Positions 1 through 7,323 of a stretch of DNA of 64,000 nucleotides are shown here, in pieces. Made by a program: the position numbers and the translations under genes. The stretch lies in the NCBI RefSeq assembly GCF_014646195.1, contig NZ_BMMZ01000008.1, positions 124,001 to 188,000 on the forward strand, written 5' to 3'. The notes under the pieces are model-generated. The model was not told where the DNA came from, searched no databases, and worked only from the letters and a program-made list of their open reading frames with translations. Positions within the stretch are counted from its first letter, which is position 1. Each line of letters starts with the position of its first letter. This DNA comes from Microlunatus endophyticus (GTDB taxonomy: Bacteria > Actinomycetota > Actinomycetes > Propionibacteriales > Propionibacteriaceae).

Positions 1-536
1 CATCCACCGAAGCCGATCCCAACAACACCGAGGGCCCGGTCGGCGGCCGCGGCCACAACGCCAACGCCGTCATCGCCCTGGCGGACCTGGGCGTACGGTC
101 CTCGGTCGTCCGGCTGCCGCGGTCGGTGCACTTGCGCGGGGAGGCGTACGGCTTCTGCTCGATGCTCATCGGCGCCGCCCGGCAGAGCGGCGTCTCCGCC
201 TACGTCGGCGACGGGTCGCAGCGCTGGCCGGCGGTCAACCGGCTCGACGCGGCCCGGCTCTTCCGGATCGCCCTCGAGGACGCCGAGCCCGGAACCGTGC
301 TGCACGCCGTCGCGGACGAGGGCGACACGATGCTGTCCCTGGCCCAGGCGATCGGCACGGCCCTCGACCTGCCTGCCGCCGCGGTGCCGGCGGAGCAGTT
401 CGGCGTGCTGGGCCAGGTCTTTGCCTTCGACCAGCCGTCGTCGAGCGCGGTCACGCGGGAACGGTTCGGCTGGCAGCCCGAGCACCCGAGCCTGCTCGAG
501 GACCTGGCTGCCGGAGACTATCCGGTACTGGGCTGA
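1..536 (+). CDS. NAD-dependent epimerase/dehydratase (extended SDR), C-terminal part
   Basis: The reading frame is open from base 3 to the TGA at 534-536 (177 codons); the start and the nucleotide-binding GxxGxxG half lie before the window. The visible part matches the substrate-binding half of extended SDR epimerases: a VVRLPRSVHL strand, a GDGSQRWPAVNRLDAARLFR stretch (the usual 'v..Dva.a...Ale' region) and a TRERFGWQPEHPSL tail. The substrate is unknown. It is convergent with the MarR gene 12 bases downstream. ECF41-type sigma factors, one of which is encoded just beyond at 987-1946, are often linked to such epimerases, so it may belong to that regulon (inference). Confidence 0.8.
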   Translation, partial: STEADPNNTEGPVGGRGHNANAVIALADLGVRSSVVRLPRSVHLRGEAYGFCSMLIGAARQSGVSAYVGDGSQRWPAVNRLDAARLFRIALEDAEPGTVLHAVADEGDTMLSLAQAIGTALDLPAAAVPAEQFGVLGQVFAFDQPSSSAVTRERFGWQPEHPSLLEDLAAGDYPVLG

Positions 537-548
537 GGAGCCCGGCAG

Positions 549-974
549 CTACCGGGACGGCGGCCGGGTGAGCGCCACGAGAGCGCTCTCGAACCCGGCC
601 CGGTCACGGGCATCCGCGCCCGCTAGCAAATCCTCTTCCATGGCGCGGATACCGGCCCGGCAGCTGTCGAGGACCTGCCGTCCGTCGGCGGTCAGGGTGA
701 CGATCCGGTTGCGTCGATCGCCGGGGTCGGGCGTCCGGGACAGCAGCCCGCGTTCCTCGAGCCGGTCCAGGTTGCGGATCAGCCGGGTCTTGTCACGGCC
801 GGTCATCCCCGCCAGCTCGTTCTGGGTCGGGCTCGGGCCGCTGCCCAGGGCGGCGATGATCACGTAGTCCCACATCTGGAGATCATGCTGGTCCAGGATC
901 GGCTGCTCGCGCTCGATCACCTCACGGAGCAGCCGGTTGAGCAGGAACCCCAACTCGGGACGATCGATCGACAC
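549..974 (-). CDS. MarR family transcriptional regulator
   Basis: A 141-residue protein of typical MarR length. The winged helix-turn-helix spans about residues 50-100, with SPTQNELAGMTGRDKTRLIR as the recognition region and DPGDRRNRIVTLTADGR as the wing and DR-rich loop that define the family. It should bind DNA as a dimer and respond to a small phenolic or oxidant ligand (family knowledge). The start is a GTG at 972-974. A TAATTT hexamer lies six bases before it and there is no Shine-Dalgarno sequence, so the mRNA is probably leaderless. It sits between the partial epimerase and an ECF sigma gene on the same strand; its target is not evident. Confidence 0.9.
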   Translation of the reverse strand: MSIDRPELGFLLNRLLREVIEREQPILDQHDLQMWDYVIIAALGSGPSPTQNELAGMTGRDKTRLIRNLDRLEERGLLSRTPDPGDRRNRIVTLTADGRQVLDSCRAGIRAMEEDLLAGADARDRAGFESALVALTRPPSR

Positions 975-980
975 CCGTCC

Positions 981-986
981 AAATTA
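981..986 (-). promoter_or_regulatory. -10 hexamer of leaderless MarR gene
   Basis: TAATTT on the minus strand ends six bases before the GTG at 974, which would place transcription start at the start codon. Confidence 0.45.
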
Positions 987-1946
987 TCAATCGCGAGGGG
1001 GACGACCGGTCCAGCTGCGCAGCTTCTCGGGATTGGTGACGGCCCACATCCGTACGATCCGGGGCCGGGACGGACCGAGTCCGGCAGCCGGTGACAGGTC
1101 GAAGGCGTAGACCGCTACCGGGTGTCCGTGCTCCCAGGCGACCAGTCCCGGTTGGCCGTTGACGGTCCGCTCCATCAGCTCCATCCGGCTGACCCGGTCG
1201 CCGAGCGCGACCAGGAACCGCGCCACCTCGTCGGCCCCGTGGACCGGATGGCTGAGCGCCGGAGCGCGTCCGCCGCCGTCGGCGACAGCGGAGACCGCCG
1301 GATCGAGCAACGTGATCAACGCCTCGATGTCGGCTGCCTGCCAGGCCTGTTTGAACTTCCGTACGACCTCGGCCCGTTCGGCCAGCGGGGTCTCCACCGG
1401 CCTCGCCCCGCGCAGCCGCCGGCGTGCCGAGGACGCGAGTTGCCGGCAGGCCGCCGGGGTCCGGCCGACGATGCCGGCGATCTCGGCGAACGGGTAGCCG
1501 AAGACGTCATGCAGGAGGAAGCTGACACGCTCGGCCGGAGTCATCGCGTCCAGCACCACCAGGAACGCCATGTCGACCGACTCGTCGAGCGTGATCCGGT
1601 CCGCGGGATCGGCCGGCGTGGAGGTCAGGGGCGACCATTCGTGCGGATCCGGCACCGGCTCGGGCAGCCATTCGCCGACGTAGCGTTCGCGGCGGATCCT
1701 TGCCGATCCCAACAGATCAAGGCAGATCCGACTGACCACGGTACTCAGCCAGGCACCCGGGGACTTGATCGTCCGGCGCTCGTCCGGCGTCAGCGCCAGC
1801 CAGCGGGTGTACGCCTCCTGCACCGCATCCTCCGCCTCGGCCAGCGAACCGAGCATCCGGTAGGAGAGATTGATCAGTGCCGGACGTTCGCTGGTCAGCA
1901 CACTCGTCCGCAGCTCCGCCGGATCCGACTCCGCCGGTTCATCCAT
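987..1946 (-). CDS. ECF41-type RNA polymerase sigma factor with SnoaL-like C-terminal domain
   Basis: A 319-residue sigma-70 family protein. Region 2 is at about residues 15-85 (LINLSYRMLGSLAEAEDAVQ), region 4 at about 130-185 (LDAMTPAERVSFLLHDVFG, then a helix-turn-helix around EIAGIVGRTPAACRQ), and a SnoaL/NTF2-like extension follows. Two signatures described for ECF41 sigma factors are present: WLPEP in the linker and DGGGR in the extension, which in that group replaces an anti-sigma factor. The start is the ATG at 1944-1946, preceded by GAGGCAGG; upstream in-frame codons lack family similarity. It is divergent from an FMN reductase, and an epimerase fragment lies nearby, matching the oxidoreductase/epimerase neighbours typical of ECF41 loci. 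Confidence 0.9.
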   Translation of the reverse strand: MDEPAESDPAELRTSVLTSERPALINLSYRMLGSLAEAEDAVQEAYTRWLALTPDERRTIKSPGAWLSTVVSRICLDLLGSARIRRERYVGEWLPEPVPDPHEWSPLTSTPADPADRITLDESVDMAFLVVLDAMTPAERVSFLLHDVFGYPFAEIAGIVGRTPAACRQLASSARRRLRGARPVETPLAERAEVVRKFKQAWQAADIEALITLLDPAVSAVADGGGRAPALSHPVHGADEVARFLVALGDRVSRMELMERTVNGQPGLVAWEHGHPVAVYAFDLSPAAGLGPSRPRIVRMWAVTNPEKLRSWTGRPPRD

Positions 1947-1986
1947 GGTTGCCTGCCTCTGCTCGTGATCGTCCTCGACCTTCTCC

Positions 1987-2013
1987 GACGCCGCAGCCGT
2001 CCGGATTGTGACC
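1987..2013 (-). promoter_or_regulatory. candidate ECF41 promoter upstream of the sigma gene
   Basis: On the minus strand GGTCACA (2007-2013) is followed after 16 bases by CGTC (1987-1990). I recall the ECF41 consensus as TGTCACA, about 16 bases, CGTC, so this differs at one base. Transcription would start near 1980, about 34 bases before the sigma factor start, which suggests autoregulation (inference). Confidence 0.35.
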
Positions 2014-2095
2014 CGGGTTGTCGTGCCTGACACTTCGCGACCAGCCGTCGTCGGGCTGGCGAACCGGAACGACCGCATCTCGAAGGACGGCAATC

Positions 2096-2677
2096 ATGAT
2101 CAACATCGGCATCATCCTCGGCAGCACCCGACCCAATCGTGTCGGCAGGCAAGTGGCTGACTGGGTCGCCGCGACGGCGTCGGCCCGGACCGGCGCCCAC
2201 TACTCGCTGATCGATCTGGCCGATCAGAACCTGCCACACCTGGACGAACCCAACTCGCCGCTGTTCCGCCAGTACCAGCATGATCACACCTGGCAGTGGT
2301 CCAAGATCATCGACCGGCTGGACGGCTTCGTCTTCGTCACCGCGGAATACAACCACGGGATCCCGGGCGCGCTGAAGGACGCGATCGACTACCTCTTCCA
2401 CGAGTGGGGCAACAAGGCCGCGGGGCTCGTCTCCTACGGCATCGCCGGCGGTAACGGCGCGGCCTTCCAGTTGCGGCAGATCTGCGGTCAGCTGGGCGTC
2501 GCCGACGTCTCCCGCCAGGTCGCGCTGAATCTGCGCTTCGAATTCGAGAACTACAGCGTCTTCCACCCGACCGAGGCCCACACCGGTGAGCTCAACCTGG
2601 TCCTCGACCAGGTGGAGGCCTGGAGCACCGCACTGACACCGCTGCGGGCGTCCGTTGCACCATCGCAGGTGGCCTAG
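2096..2677 (+). CDS. NADPH-dependent FMN reductase / NAD(P)H:quinone oxidoreductase
   Basis: A 193-residue flavodoxin-fold protein. The N-terminal strand and phosphate loop IGIILGSTRPNRVGRQV binds the FMN phosphate, and the central TAEYNHGIPGALKDAIDYLF is the hallmark flavin-contacting segment of the NADPH-dependent FMN reductase family. It should reduce FMN or quinones in the cytoplasm with NAD(P)H. The ATG at 2096 is preceded by AAGGACGG at good spacing, and a longer in-frame extension upstream has no family match. It is divergent from the ECF41 sigma gene and is a plausible member of its regulon. Its stop overlaps the convergent DUF2087 gene by four bases. Confidence 0.9.
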   Translation: MINIGIILGSTRPNRVGRQVADWVAATASARTGAHYSLIDLADQNLPHLDEPNSPLFRQYQHDHTWQWSKIIDRLDGFVFVTAEYNHGIPGALKDAIDYLFHEWGNKAAGLVSYGIAGGNGAAFQLRQICGQLGVADVSRQVALNLRFEFENYSVFHPTEAHTGELNLVLDQVEAWSTALTPLRASVAPSQVA

Positions 2678-2997
2678 GGGCGCACATAGATCCCGCTGCC
2701 CGGCGCGCGGGCCAGGAGTCCGCGATCGACCAGCGCCCGACGGGCCTCGGCCGGATCATCATGGACGGTGGCGAGCCGGGCGTTGACCTCACTCTCGATC
2801 ATGGTCTCGCCGGTGCTGAACAGCTGACCGAGCATCGCGTACAACTCGTCGATCAGGGCGCGCTCGGTCGGCATCCGGGTGATCCGGCCCCACTGCACGA
2901 AGGACCGCAGCCGCGGATGGTCGACCATGATCGGATTGAGCGGGCTGTCGGCGGTCCAGCCGTCGACGACACGATCGAGTAGATCATGATCGACCAT
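2674..2997 (-). CDS. DUF2087 domain protein
   Basis: A 107-residue product. Residues about 25-107 resemble the DUF2087 fold: a helix (RALIDELYAMLGQLFSTG), then the E-x-E-V-N-x-R-L pattern (ESEVNARLATVHDDPAEARR) and RALVDRGLLARAPGSGIY, as in small winged-helix domains. The ATG at 2995-2997 is preceded by GAGGG. The in-frame extension upstream overlaps the preceding DUF2087 gene and has no good start codon. The gene lies 55 bases after another DUF2087 gene on the same strand, probably as an operon. The function of the family is unknown; regulation or RNA/DNA binding is only a guess. Confidence 0.6.
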   Translation of the reverse strand: MVDHDLLDRVVDGWTADSPLNPIMVDHPRLRSFVQWGRITRMPTERALIDELYAMLGQLFSTGETMIESEVNARLATVHDDPAEARRALVDRGLLARAPGSGIYVRP

Positions 2998-3052
2998 CAG
3001 GCCCTCGGCGCCGCGTCGCAGCAGATCATCGGTTCGGCCATCCGCTCGGTCA

Positions 3053-3547
3053 TCAGGACGCCTCCCGATCGATCCGATCGGTTCCCCCGGCGACGAATGC
3101 GGGCAGCCAGATCGCTTCCCAGGCAGGAAGTTCGCGGCGTTCCAGTTCGGTCCGGACCGGCGGCGTACGGCAGACCCAGTAGACCGAGGCGCTGCGTTCC
3201 AGATATCCGAGGCCGACCAGTTCCCTGCGCAGACAGGCGAAATCCGGATGGATCCGACGCAGTCGCCTGCTGACCTGGGATTCCGGATAGTCGCTGCCAG
3301 GGACGAAGTGGGACAGCACCTCGAGCAACACCGCCGCGCGGATCTTGCGCCGCGCGGGCAGCGCGCGGAGTTGATCATCGTCGAACCACCGGGCGACGAT
3401 CAGCTGCTGTTCCCGCCGGGCCGCGCGCCACCGCCGGTCTTCCGATGGTGGTCCGACGAGCAACGCAGCACGCGCCGTCGTATAGCTCTCGTTGTGCCGG
3501 CGCATCCTGCTGCGGACCAGCGCCTTGAAGTCCTTGTCCCGGGTCAT
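3053..3547 (-). CDS. DUF2087 domain-containing protein
   Basis: A 164-residue protein. Residues about 60-125 carry the DUF2087 signature: LPARRKIRAAVLLEVLSHF, then SQVSRRLRRIHPDFACLRRE and LVGLGYLERSASVYWV. The N-terminus (KDFKALVRSRM then ESYTTARAAL) is a short lysine/arginine-rich helix seen at the front of several unrelated actinobacterial proteins. The domain is usually at the end of ArsR-like or HTH regulators, so a nucleic-acid-binding role is possible but unproven. No strong ribosome binding site is seen. It is followed by a second, shorter DUF2087 gene. Confidence 0.7.
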   Translation of the reverse strand: MTRDKDFKALVRSRMRRHNESYTTARAALLVGPPSEDRRWRAARREQQLIVARWFDDDQLRALPARRKIRAAVLLEVLSHFVPGSDYPESQVSRRLRRIHPDFACLRRELVGLGYLERSASVYWVCRTPPVRTELERRELPAWEAIWLPAFVAGGTDRIDREAS

Positions 3548-3768
3548 GGATCAGCCCACCTCGCCCGCACATCCGTCCCCAGCCCGCGTGCGTCGACGTG
3601 AACACGACTACGCCGCCCGAGGATCTGCTCCCCTTCGCCGGTGTGCAGGTGCTGGGGCGCTGCACGGGCTGGGCGCTGGGCGGCGCCGCTGCACCCAGAA
3701 TGGCACAGCGATGTCATGCGCGTGGGGAAATTTGCGCCGGGACATCGCGGCGCGATCTTCGCCACCAG

Positions 3769-4368
3769 TCAGTGCGGCGGCGCGGTTCGCAGGCCTGAGA
3801 CGATCAGATCGAGCAGTTGCCTGACCTGCTCGGGCTGCTGATCGGGATCGGTACGGCCCAGGGACCAGAGCACGCCGACGAGCGCGGTGGTGACCACGTC
3901 CGCCGCGAGATCGGCCCGCAGTGACCCGTCCGCCGCACCGGCGGCCAGGAATCCGCCGACGATGCCGTTGACCAGCTGACGGGTCCGTCCGGCCTGTACG
4001 TCACCGCTCGCCATCCCGGCGCGGAGTGCGTCCGACATCCCGTGCTTGGTCGCGACGAACGCGGCGTACTGGTTCATCCAGGAGCGCAGGGCCTGCGCCG
4101 CGCTCCCCTCCCGGGCCACCATCTCATCGACGAGCCCCGGGGCCGTGACCGTCTCCAGTTCGCCCTCGTAGACGGCGGCGACCAGTGACTCCCGGCTCGG
4201 GAAGTGCCGGTAGAGCGTGCCGATCCCCACACCCGCGTCACGGGCGATCGCTTCGAGCGACGCCTCATCTCCCAACGACAGGAACGCCTTCCGCGCAGCT
4301 GTCAGCAGCCGATCGCGGTTGCGCAGGCTGTCCGCTCGTGGCCTGCGTCCGGGGGAGTCCCGGGACAC
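3769..4368 (-). CDS. TetR family transcriptional regulator
   Basis: A 199-residue TetR repressor. The helix-turn-helix is at about residues 15-60 (RDRLLTAARKAFLSLGDEAS, then IARDAGVGIGTLYRHFPSRE), followed by a C-terminal ligand-binding helical domain with LRAGMASGD and LVNGIVGGFLAAGA. I place the start at the GTG at 4366-4368 (MSRDSPGRRPRADSLRNRDR) because the longer frame would run through the operators. It is divergent from an aldo/keto reductase at 4455, and the 86-base gap contains two perfect palindromes. The likely role is repression of both genes, relieved by a carbonyl compound or other inducer (inference). Confidence 0.9.
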   Translation of the reverse strand: MSRDSPGRRPRADSLRNRDRLLTAARKAFLSLGDEASLEAIARDAGVGIGTLYRHFPSRESLVAAVYEGELETVTAPGLVDEMVAREGSAAQALRSWMNQYAAFVATKHGMSDALRAGMASGDVQAGRTRQLVNGIVGGFLAAGAADGSLRADLAADVVTTALVGVLWSLGRTDPDQQPEQVRQLLDLIVSGLRTAPPH

Positions 4369-4382
4369 TGCACTTGCCAAAA

Positions 4383-4396
4383 CGGAGGTACCTCCG
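4383..4396. promoter_or_regulatory. TetR operator site 1
   Basis: CGGAGGTACCTCCG is a perfect 14-base palindrome in the divergent gap between the TetR and aldo/keto reductase genes. An identical core recurs 29 bases downstream, so two dimers could bind. Confidence 0.75.
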
Positions 4397-4411
4397 GATA
4401 CTGGGATTAAA

Positions 4412-4425
4412 CGGAGGTACCTCCG
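4412..4425. promoter_or_regulatory. TetR operator site 2
   Basis: This is the second copy of CGGAGGTACCTCCG, here extended to the 16-base palindrome ACGGAGGTACCTCCGT. It lies 29 bases upstream of the aldo/keto reductase start codon, where bound repressor would block its promoter. Confidence 0.75.
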
Positions 4426-4454
4426 TAACAACTCCATCCTAGCGAGGAACATCC

Positions 4455-5411
4455 ATGAGTGAGTCCCAACAGCACTCCCCGAGCAGCCCGGCCGTGCCGG
4501 GCGGGACCGGATCCCTGGCCGGTCACCGGGTCGCCCGGATCGGCTATGGCGCTATGCGCCTGGTCGCCGACGACCGGTCGTCCGACCTCGACTGGTCCGG
4601 CCAACCGGACGAGGGCGCCGTTCGGCTGCTCCGGCGGGCCGTCGAGTTGGGTGTCGATCACATCGACACTGCCGACTTCTACGGCGGCGGTCGGGTCAAC
4701 CAGCTGATTCGTACGGCGCTGGCCCCCTACGACGACGTGGTGGTGGCGACCAAGATCGGCGCCAGGCTGGATCCGGGCAGCCCGATCGGCCTGGCGACGG
4801 CCCAGAAGCCCGAGGAACTGCGGCAGAGTGTCGAGGACAATCTCCGCTCGCTAGGCACCGACCACCTGTCCCTGGTCTACCTGCGGCGCACCGACATCCC
4901 GCCGGGCATCATCGCCGAAGGCGATCAGCTGGTGCCGGTTGATGACCAGCTGGCCGAGTTGATCTCTCTGCGCGACGCCGGAACGGTCGGCGCGATCGGG
5001 CTCGGCAACGTGACTGCGGAGACGATCCGCCACGCTGCGCCCGCCGGCATCGCGGCCGTCCAGAATGCGTACAGCCTGGTTGCCCGGGATGACGAGCCGG
5101 CGCTGGCGGCATGTCAGGAACTGGACATCGCCTGGGTGCCGTACTTCCCGCTCGGCGGCTCCTGGCCGGGCCATCCGAAGGTCTCCGACCAGCCTGCGGT
5201 CCAAGAGATCGCCACCCGGCTCGGCGTGACGACATCGGCCGTCGGGCTGGCCTGGCTGCTGGTGCATGCTCCGAACATCCTGCTGATCTCCGGCACCTCG
5301 AACATCGAACACCTCGAGGCCAATCTCCGGGTCGGATCGGTGCAGCTCGACCAGGCGGCCCTTGCGGTCCTGGACGAGTTGGTGCCGATCGTGACCGATC
5401 AGGCCCGCTGA
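4455..5411 (+). CDS. aldo/keto reductase
   Basis: A 318-residue TIM-barrel oxidoreductase using NADPH. Three members of the AKR tetrad are visible: Asp71 and Tyr76 in DHIDTADFYGGG, and Lys100 in VVVATKIG. At the fourth position, normally His, the sequence is LSLVYLRRTD, so an Arg (about residue 144) stands there. The cofactor segment near the C-terminus (LLISGTSNIEHLEANLR) is intact. The ATG follows GAGGAA. It is divergent from and probably repressed by the TetR protein through the two palindromes. Its 3' end overlaps the convergent sugar porter by 13 bases. The substrate is unknown. Confidence 0.92.
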   Translation: MSESQQHSPSSPAVPGGTGSLAGHRVARIGYGAMRLVADDRSSDLDWSGQPDEGAVRLLRRAVELGVDHIDTADFYGGGRVNQLIRTALAPYDDVVVATKIGARLDPGSPIGLATAQKPEELRQSVEDNLRSLGTDHLSLVYLRRTDIPPGIIAEGDQLVPVDDQLAELISLRDAGTVGAIGLGNVTAETIRHAAPAGIAAVQNAYSLVARDDEPALAACQELDIAWVPYFPLGGSWPGHPKVSDQPAVQEIATRLGVTTSAVGLAWLLVHAPNILLISGTSNIEHLEANLRVGSVQLDQAALAVLDELVPIVTDQAR

Positions 5412-6829
5412 CGTTCGAACACGCTGACCACCTGCTCGACGGACAGGTTCTTCGTCTCCGGCAGGTACCGCGCGACGAAGGCCACCGCGAGCAGCGCCAG
5501 GAAGGCGAGGATCAACATCACCCAGCTCAACCCGAACGCGGTGTTCATGGTCGGGAAGAGCACCACGATGGCGAAATTGGAGAGCCAGTTGACCGTCGCG
5601 GCTCCGGCCGCCGCCTGACCACGGACCGAGGTCGGGAAGACCTCGCCCTGAATCAGCCAGCCGGTGCCGCCGACGCCGATCGCGAACGAGGCGATGAACA
5701 GTCCGAAGCCCACCATCACCACGACGATCTTGGCCCCACCCGACAGGAAGGCGACGCCGCCGGCGGCGATCACCATGAAAATCACCATCCCGGCGAAACC
5801 TCCGAGCGCGAGTTTGCGGCGGCCGACCCGATCGATGTATTTGAAGGCGAAGAAGGTGGCGATCACGTTGACGGCACCGAGGATCGCGGCGGTCTCCAGT
5901 CCTGACATCGCCGAGTCCACGGCACCGCCGGACTGGAAGAGGCCGGCGAGCAGCTTCGGACCGTAATAAAAGGGCACGTTGATACCGGTGATCTGCTGGA
6001 AGATGAAGAAGACGCACACGATCACGAACGCCCTGATCACGCCGGGCGTCCAGCGGCGCTTGTCCTGCTGCTCCGCAGCCTGCCGCTCGAGTTCATCGGC
6101 AGTCTCACGGACCTCGTCCTCGGAGACCTCGATGCCCAGTTTCCCGAAGGCGTCCCGGGTCTCGGCGTACCGGCCGCGATGCAGCAGCCAGCGCGGCGAT
6201 TCCGGCATCCGGGCGCGCAGCAGCATGGCGATGATCGCGGGCACCGCGCCGAGGCCGAAGACCAGCCGCCAGTCAGCGGTCCGCACCGCACCGGGCGCGA
6301 CGGCGAAGATCAACAACGCGATCAGATAGGAGACCAGGATGCCGACGGTGATCATCCACTGCTGGACGATGCTCAAGCTGCCGCGCTTGTTGGCGGGTGC
6401 GAATTCGGCGATATAGGCGGTGGCGATGGCGGAGTCGGCTCCAACCGCCAGGCCGACCAGGGTCCGGGAAATGATCAGCATCGCCGCGTTGACCGTGAAG
6501 GCCGACAACAGGGCGCCGATCGCGAAGATCAGCGCATCGATGATCAGGAGCGACTTCCGGCCGAACCGGTCGGTCAACGGCCCGGCGCAGATCGCGCCGG
6601 CCGCCGCACCGAGGGACGCACCGGCGACCAGATAGCCGGTGGCCAGATCGCTGAGGTTGTAGGGAATGAAGTTGAGCACCGATCCGACCACCGAGGTGTC
6701 GTAGCCGAAGAGGAAGCCGCCGACGCAGGCCAGGACGGTGAGATACCAGTAGAAGCCGCTGGCTTTCCGTCCGTCGAGGGTCTGTAGTACGCCGACGGCT
6801 TCGTTGTGCCGCTCCTGCTCCGCGGCCAT
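5399..6829 (-). CDS. MFS sugar porter
   Basis: A 476-residue, 12-helix major facilitator of the sugar porter family, acting in the cytoplasmic membrane. Family motifs are present: FLFGYDTSVVGSVL in helix 1, a GPLTDRFGRKSLL loop 2-3, the PANKRGSLSIVQQW segment after helix 4, a central loop with PESPRWLLHRGR, GRRKLALGG, and the terminal PETK (YLPETKNLSVEQV). It should import a monosaccharide or polyol by proton symport (family knowledge). Its start follows GAGG about 8 bases upstream. It lies 82 bases downstream of a small membrane protein and may be the last gene of a symporter operon. Confidence 0.92.
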   Translation of the reverse strand: MAAEQERHNEAVGVLQTLDGRKASGFYWYLTVLACVGGFLFGYDTSVVGSVLNFIPYNLSDLATGYLVAGASLGAAAGAICAGPLTDRFGRKSLLIIDALIFAIGALLSAFTVNAAMLIISRTLVGLAVGADSAIATAYIAEFAPANKRGSLSIVQQWMITVGILVSYLIALLIFAVAPGAVRTADWRLVFGLGAVPAIIAMLLRARMPESPRWLLHRGRYAETRDAFGKLGIEVSEDEVRETADELERQAAEQQDKRRWTPGVIRAFVIVCVFFIFQQITGINVPFYYGPKLLAGLFQSGGAVDSAMSGLETAAILGAVNVIATFFAFKYIDRVGRRKLALGGFAGMVIFMVIAAGGVAFLSGGAKIVVVMVGFGLFIASFAIGVGGTGWLIQGEVFPTSVRGQAAAGAATVNWLSNFAIVVLFPTMNTAFGLSWVMLILAFLALLAVAFVARYLPETKNLSVEQVVSVFERQRA

Positions 6830-6911
6830 GGGGAACCTCCTGTTATGCGTTTAGCCAGCGCGTACCCGGAGGGACGGGGCGCAAAACAGGGGTCTGAGCA
6901 GGTGTTGAGAG

Positions 6912-7307
6912 CTACTCCCGAAGCGGCGGCTCGGTCGGTTCGCTCGGCTCCGGCGGCTTCTGGGGTGACAGCCGGGCCCACAGGAAGAAGATCAGGCAAA
7001 CCACGATCATCGAGAGTCCGAGCCACAGGTTGAGGTGGATACCGGCTGCCCTGGCGATCTCGGCAGGGGAGTCGAAGAAGCTGTAGATCGTCAGCAGGAT
7101 CCCGTACACACCGAAGAGACCGCCGATCATCAACCGCAGGTCGAACAGCCGGCTCGCGGCCGAGCTCTCCTTCGCTGTGTGCTCGGGATCGCGGGGCGGC
7201 TCGAACTGGTGCCCGATGCCGAGCGAGCGGCGCCGGGCCCGTTCGTCCTCCGACTCCGATCGGCCGGACGATTCCGATCGGCCGGATGGGGATGTGGGTT
7301 CGGACAT
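6912..7307 (-). CDS. small two-helix membrane protein next to a sodium:solute symporter
   Basis: A 131-residue protein with a charged, Ser/Glu/Arg-rich N-terminus (about 60 residues), two membrane helices (IGGLFGVYGILLTIYSFF and NLWLGLSMIVVCLIFFLWA) and a Pro/Glu-rich tail. GGGAGG precedes the ATG. It begins 16 bases after the symporter stop, so the two are very probably co-transcribed, and it may be an accessory subunit of that transporter. I do not recognise a named family. Confidence 0.75.
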   Translation of the reverse strand: MSEPTSPSGRSESSGRSESEDERARRRSLGIGHQFEPPRDPEHTAKESSAASRLFDLRLMIGGLFGVYGILLTIYSFFDSPAEIARAAGIHLNLWLGLSMIVVCLIFFLWARLSPQKPPEPSEPTEPPLRE

Positions 7308-7323
7308 CAGTGCCTCCCAACCT

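Noticed and set aside
2028..2052. ECF41-like promoter before the FMN reductase (TGACACT ... CGTC)
   Set aside because: Two mismatches in the -35 and a wrong spacer of 11 or 14 bases make it no better than chance.
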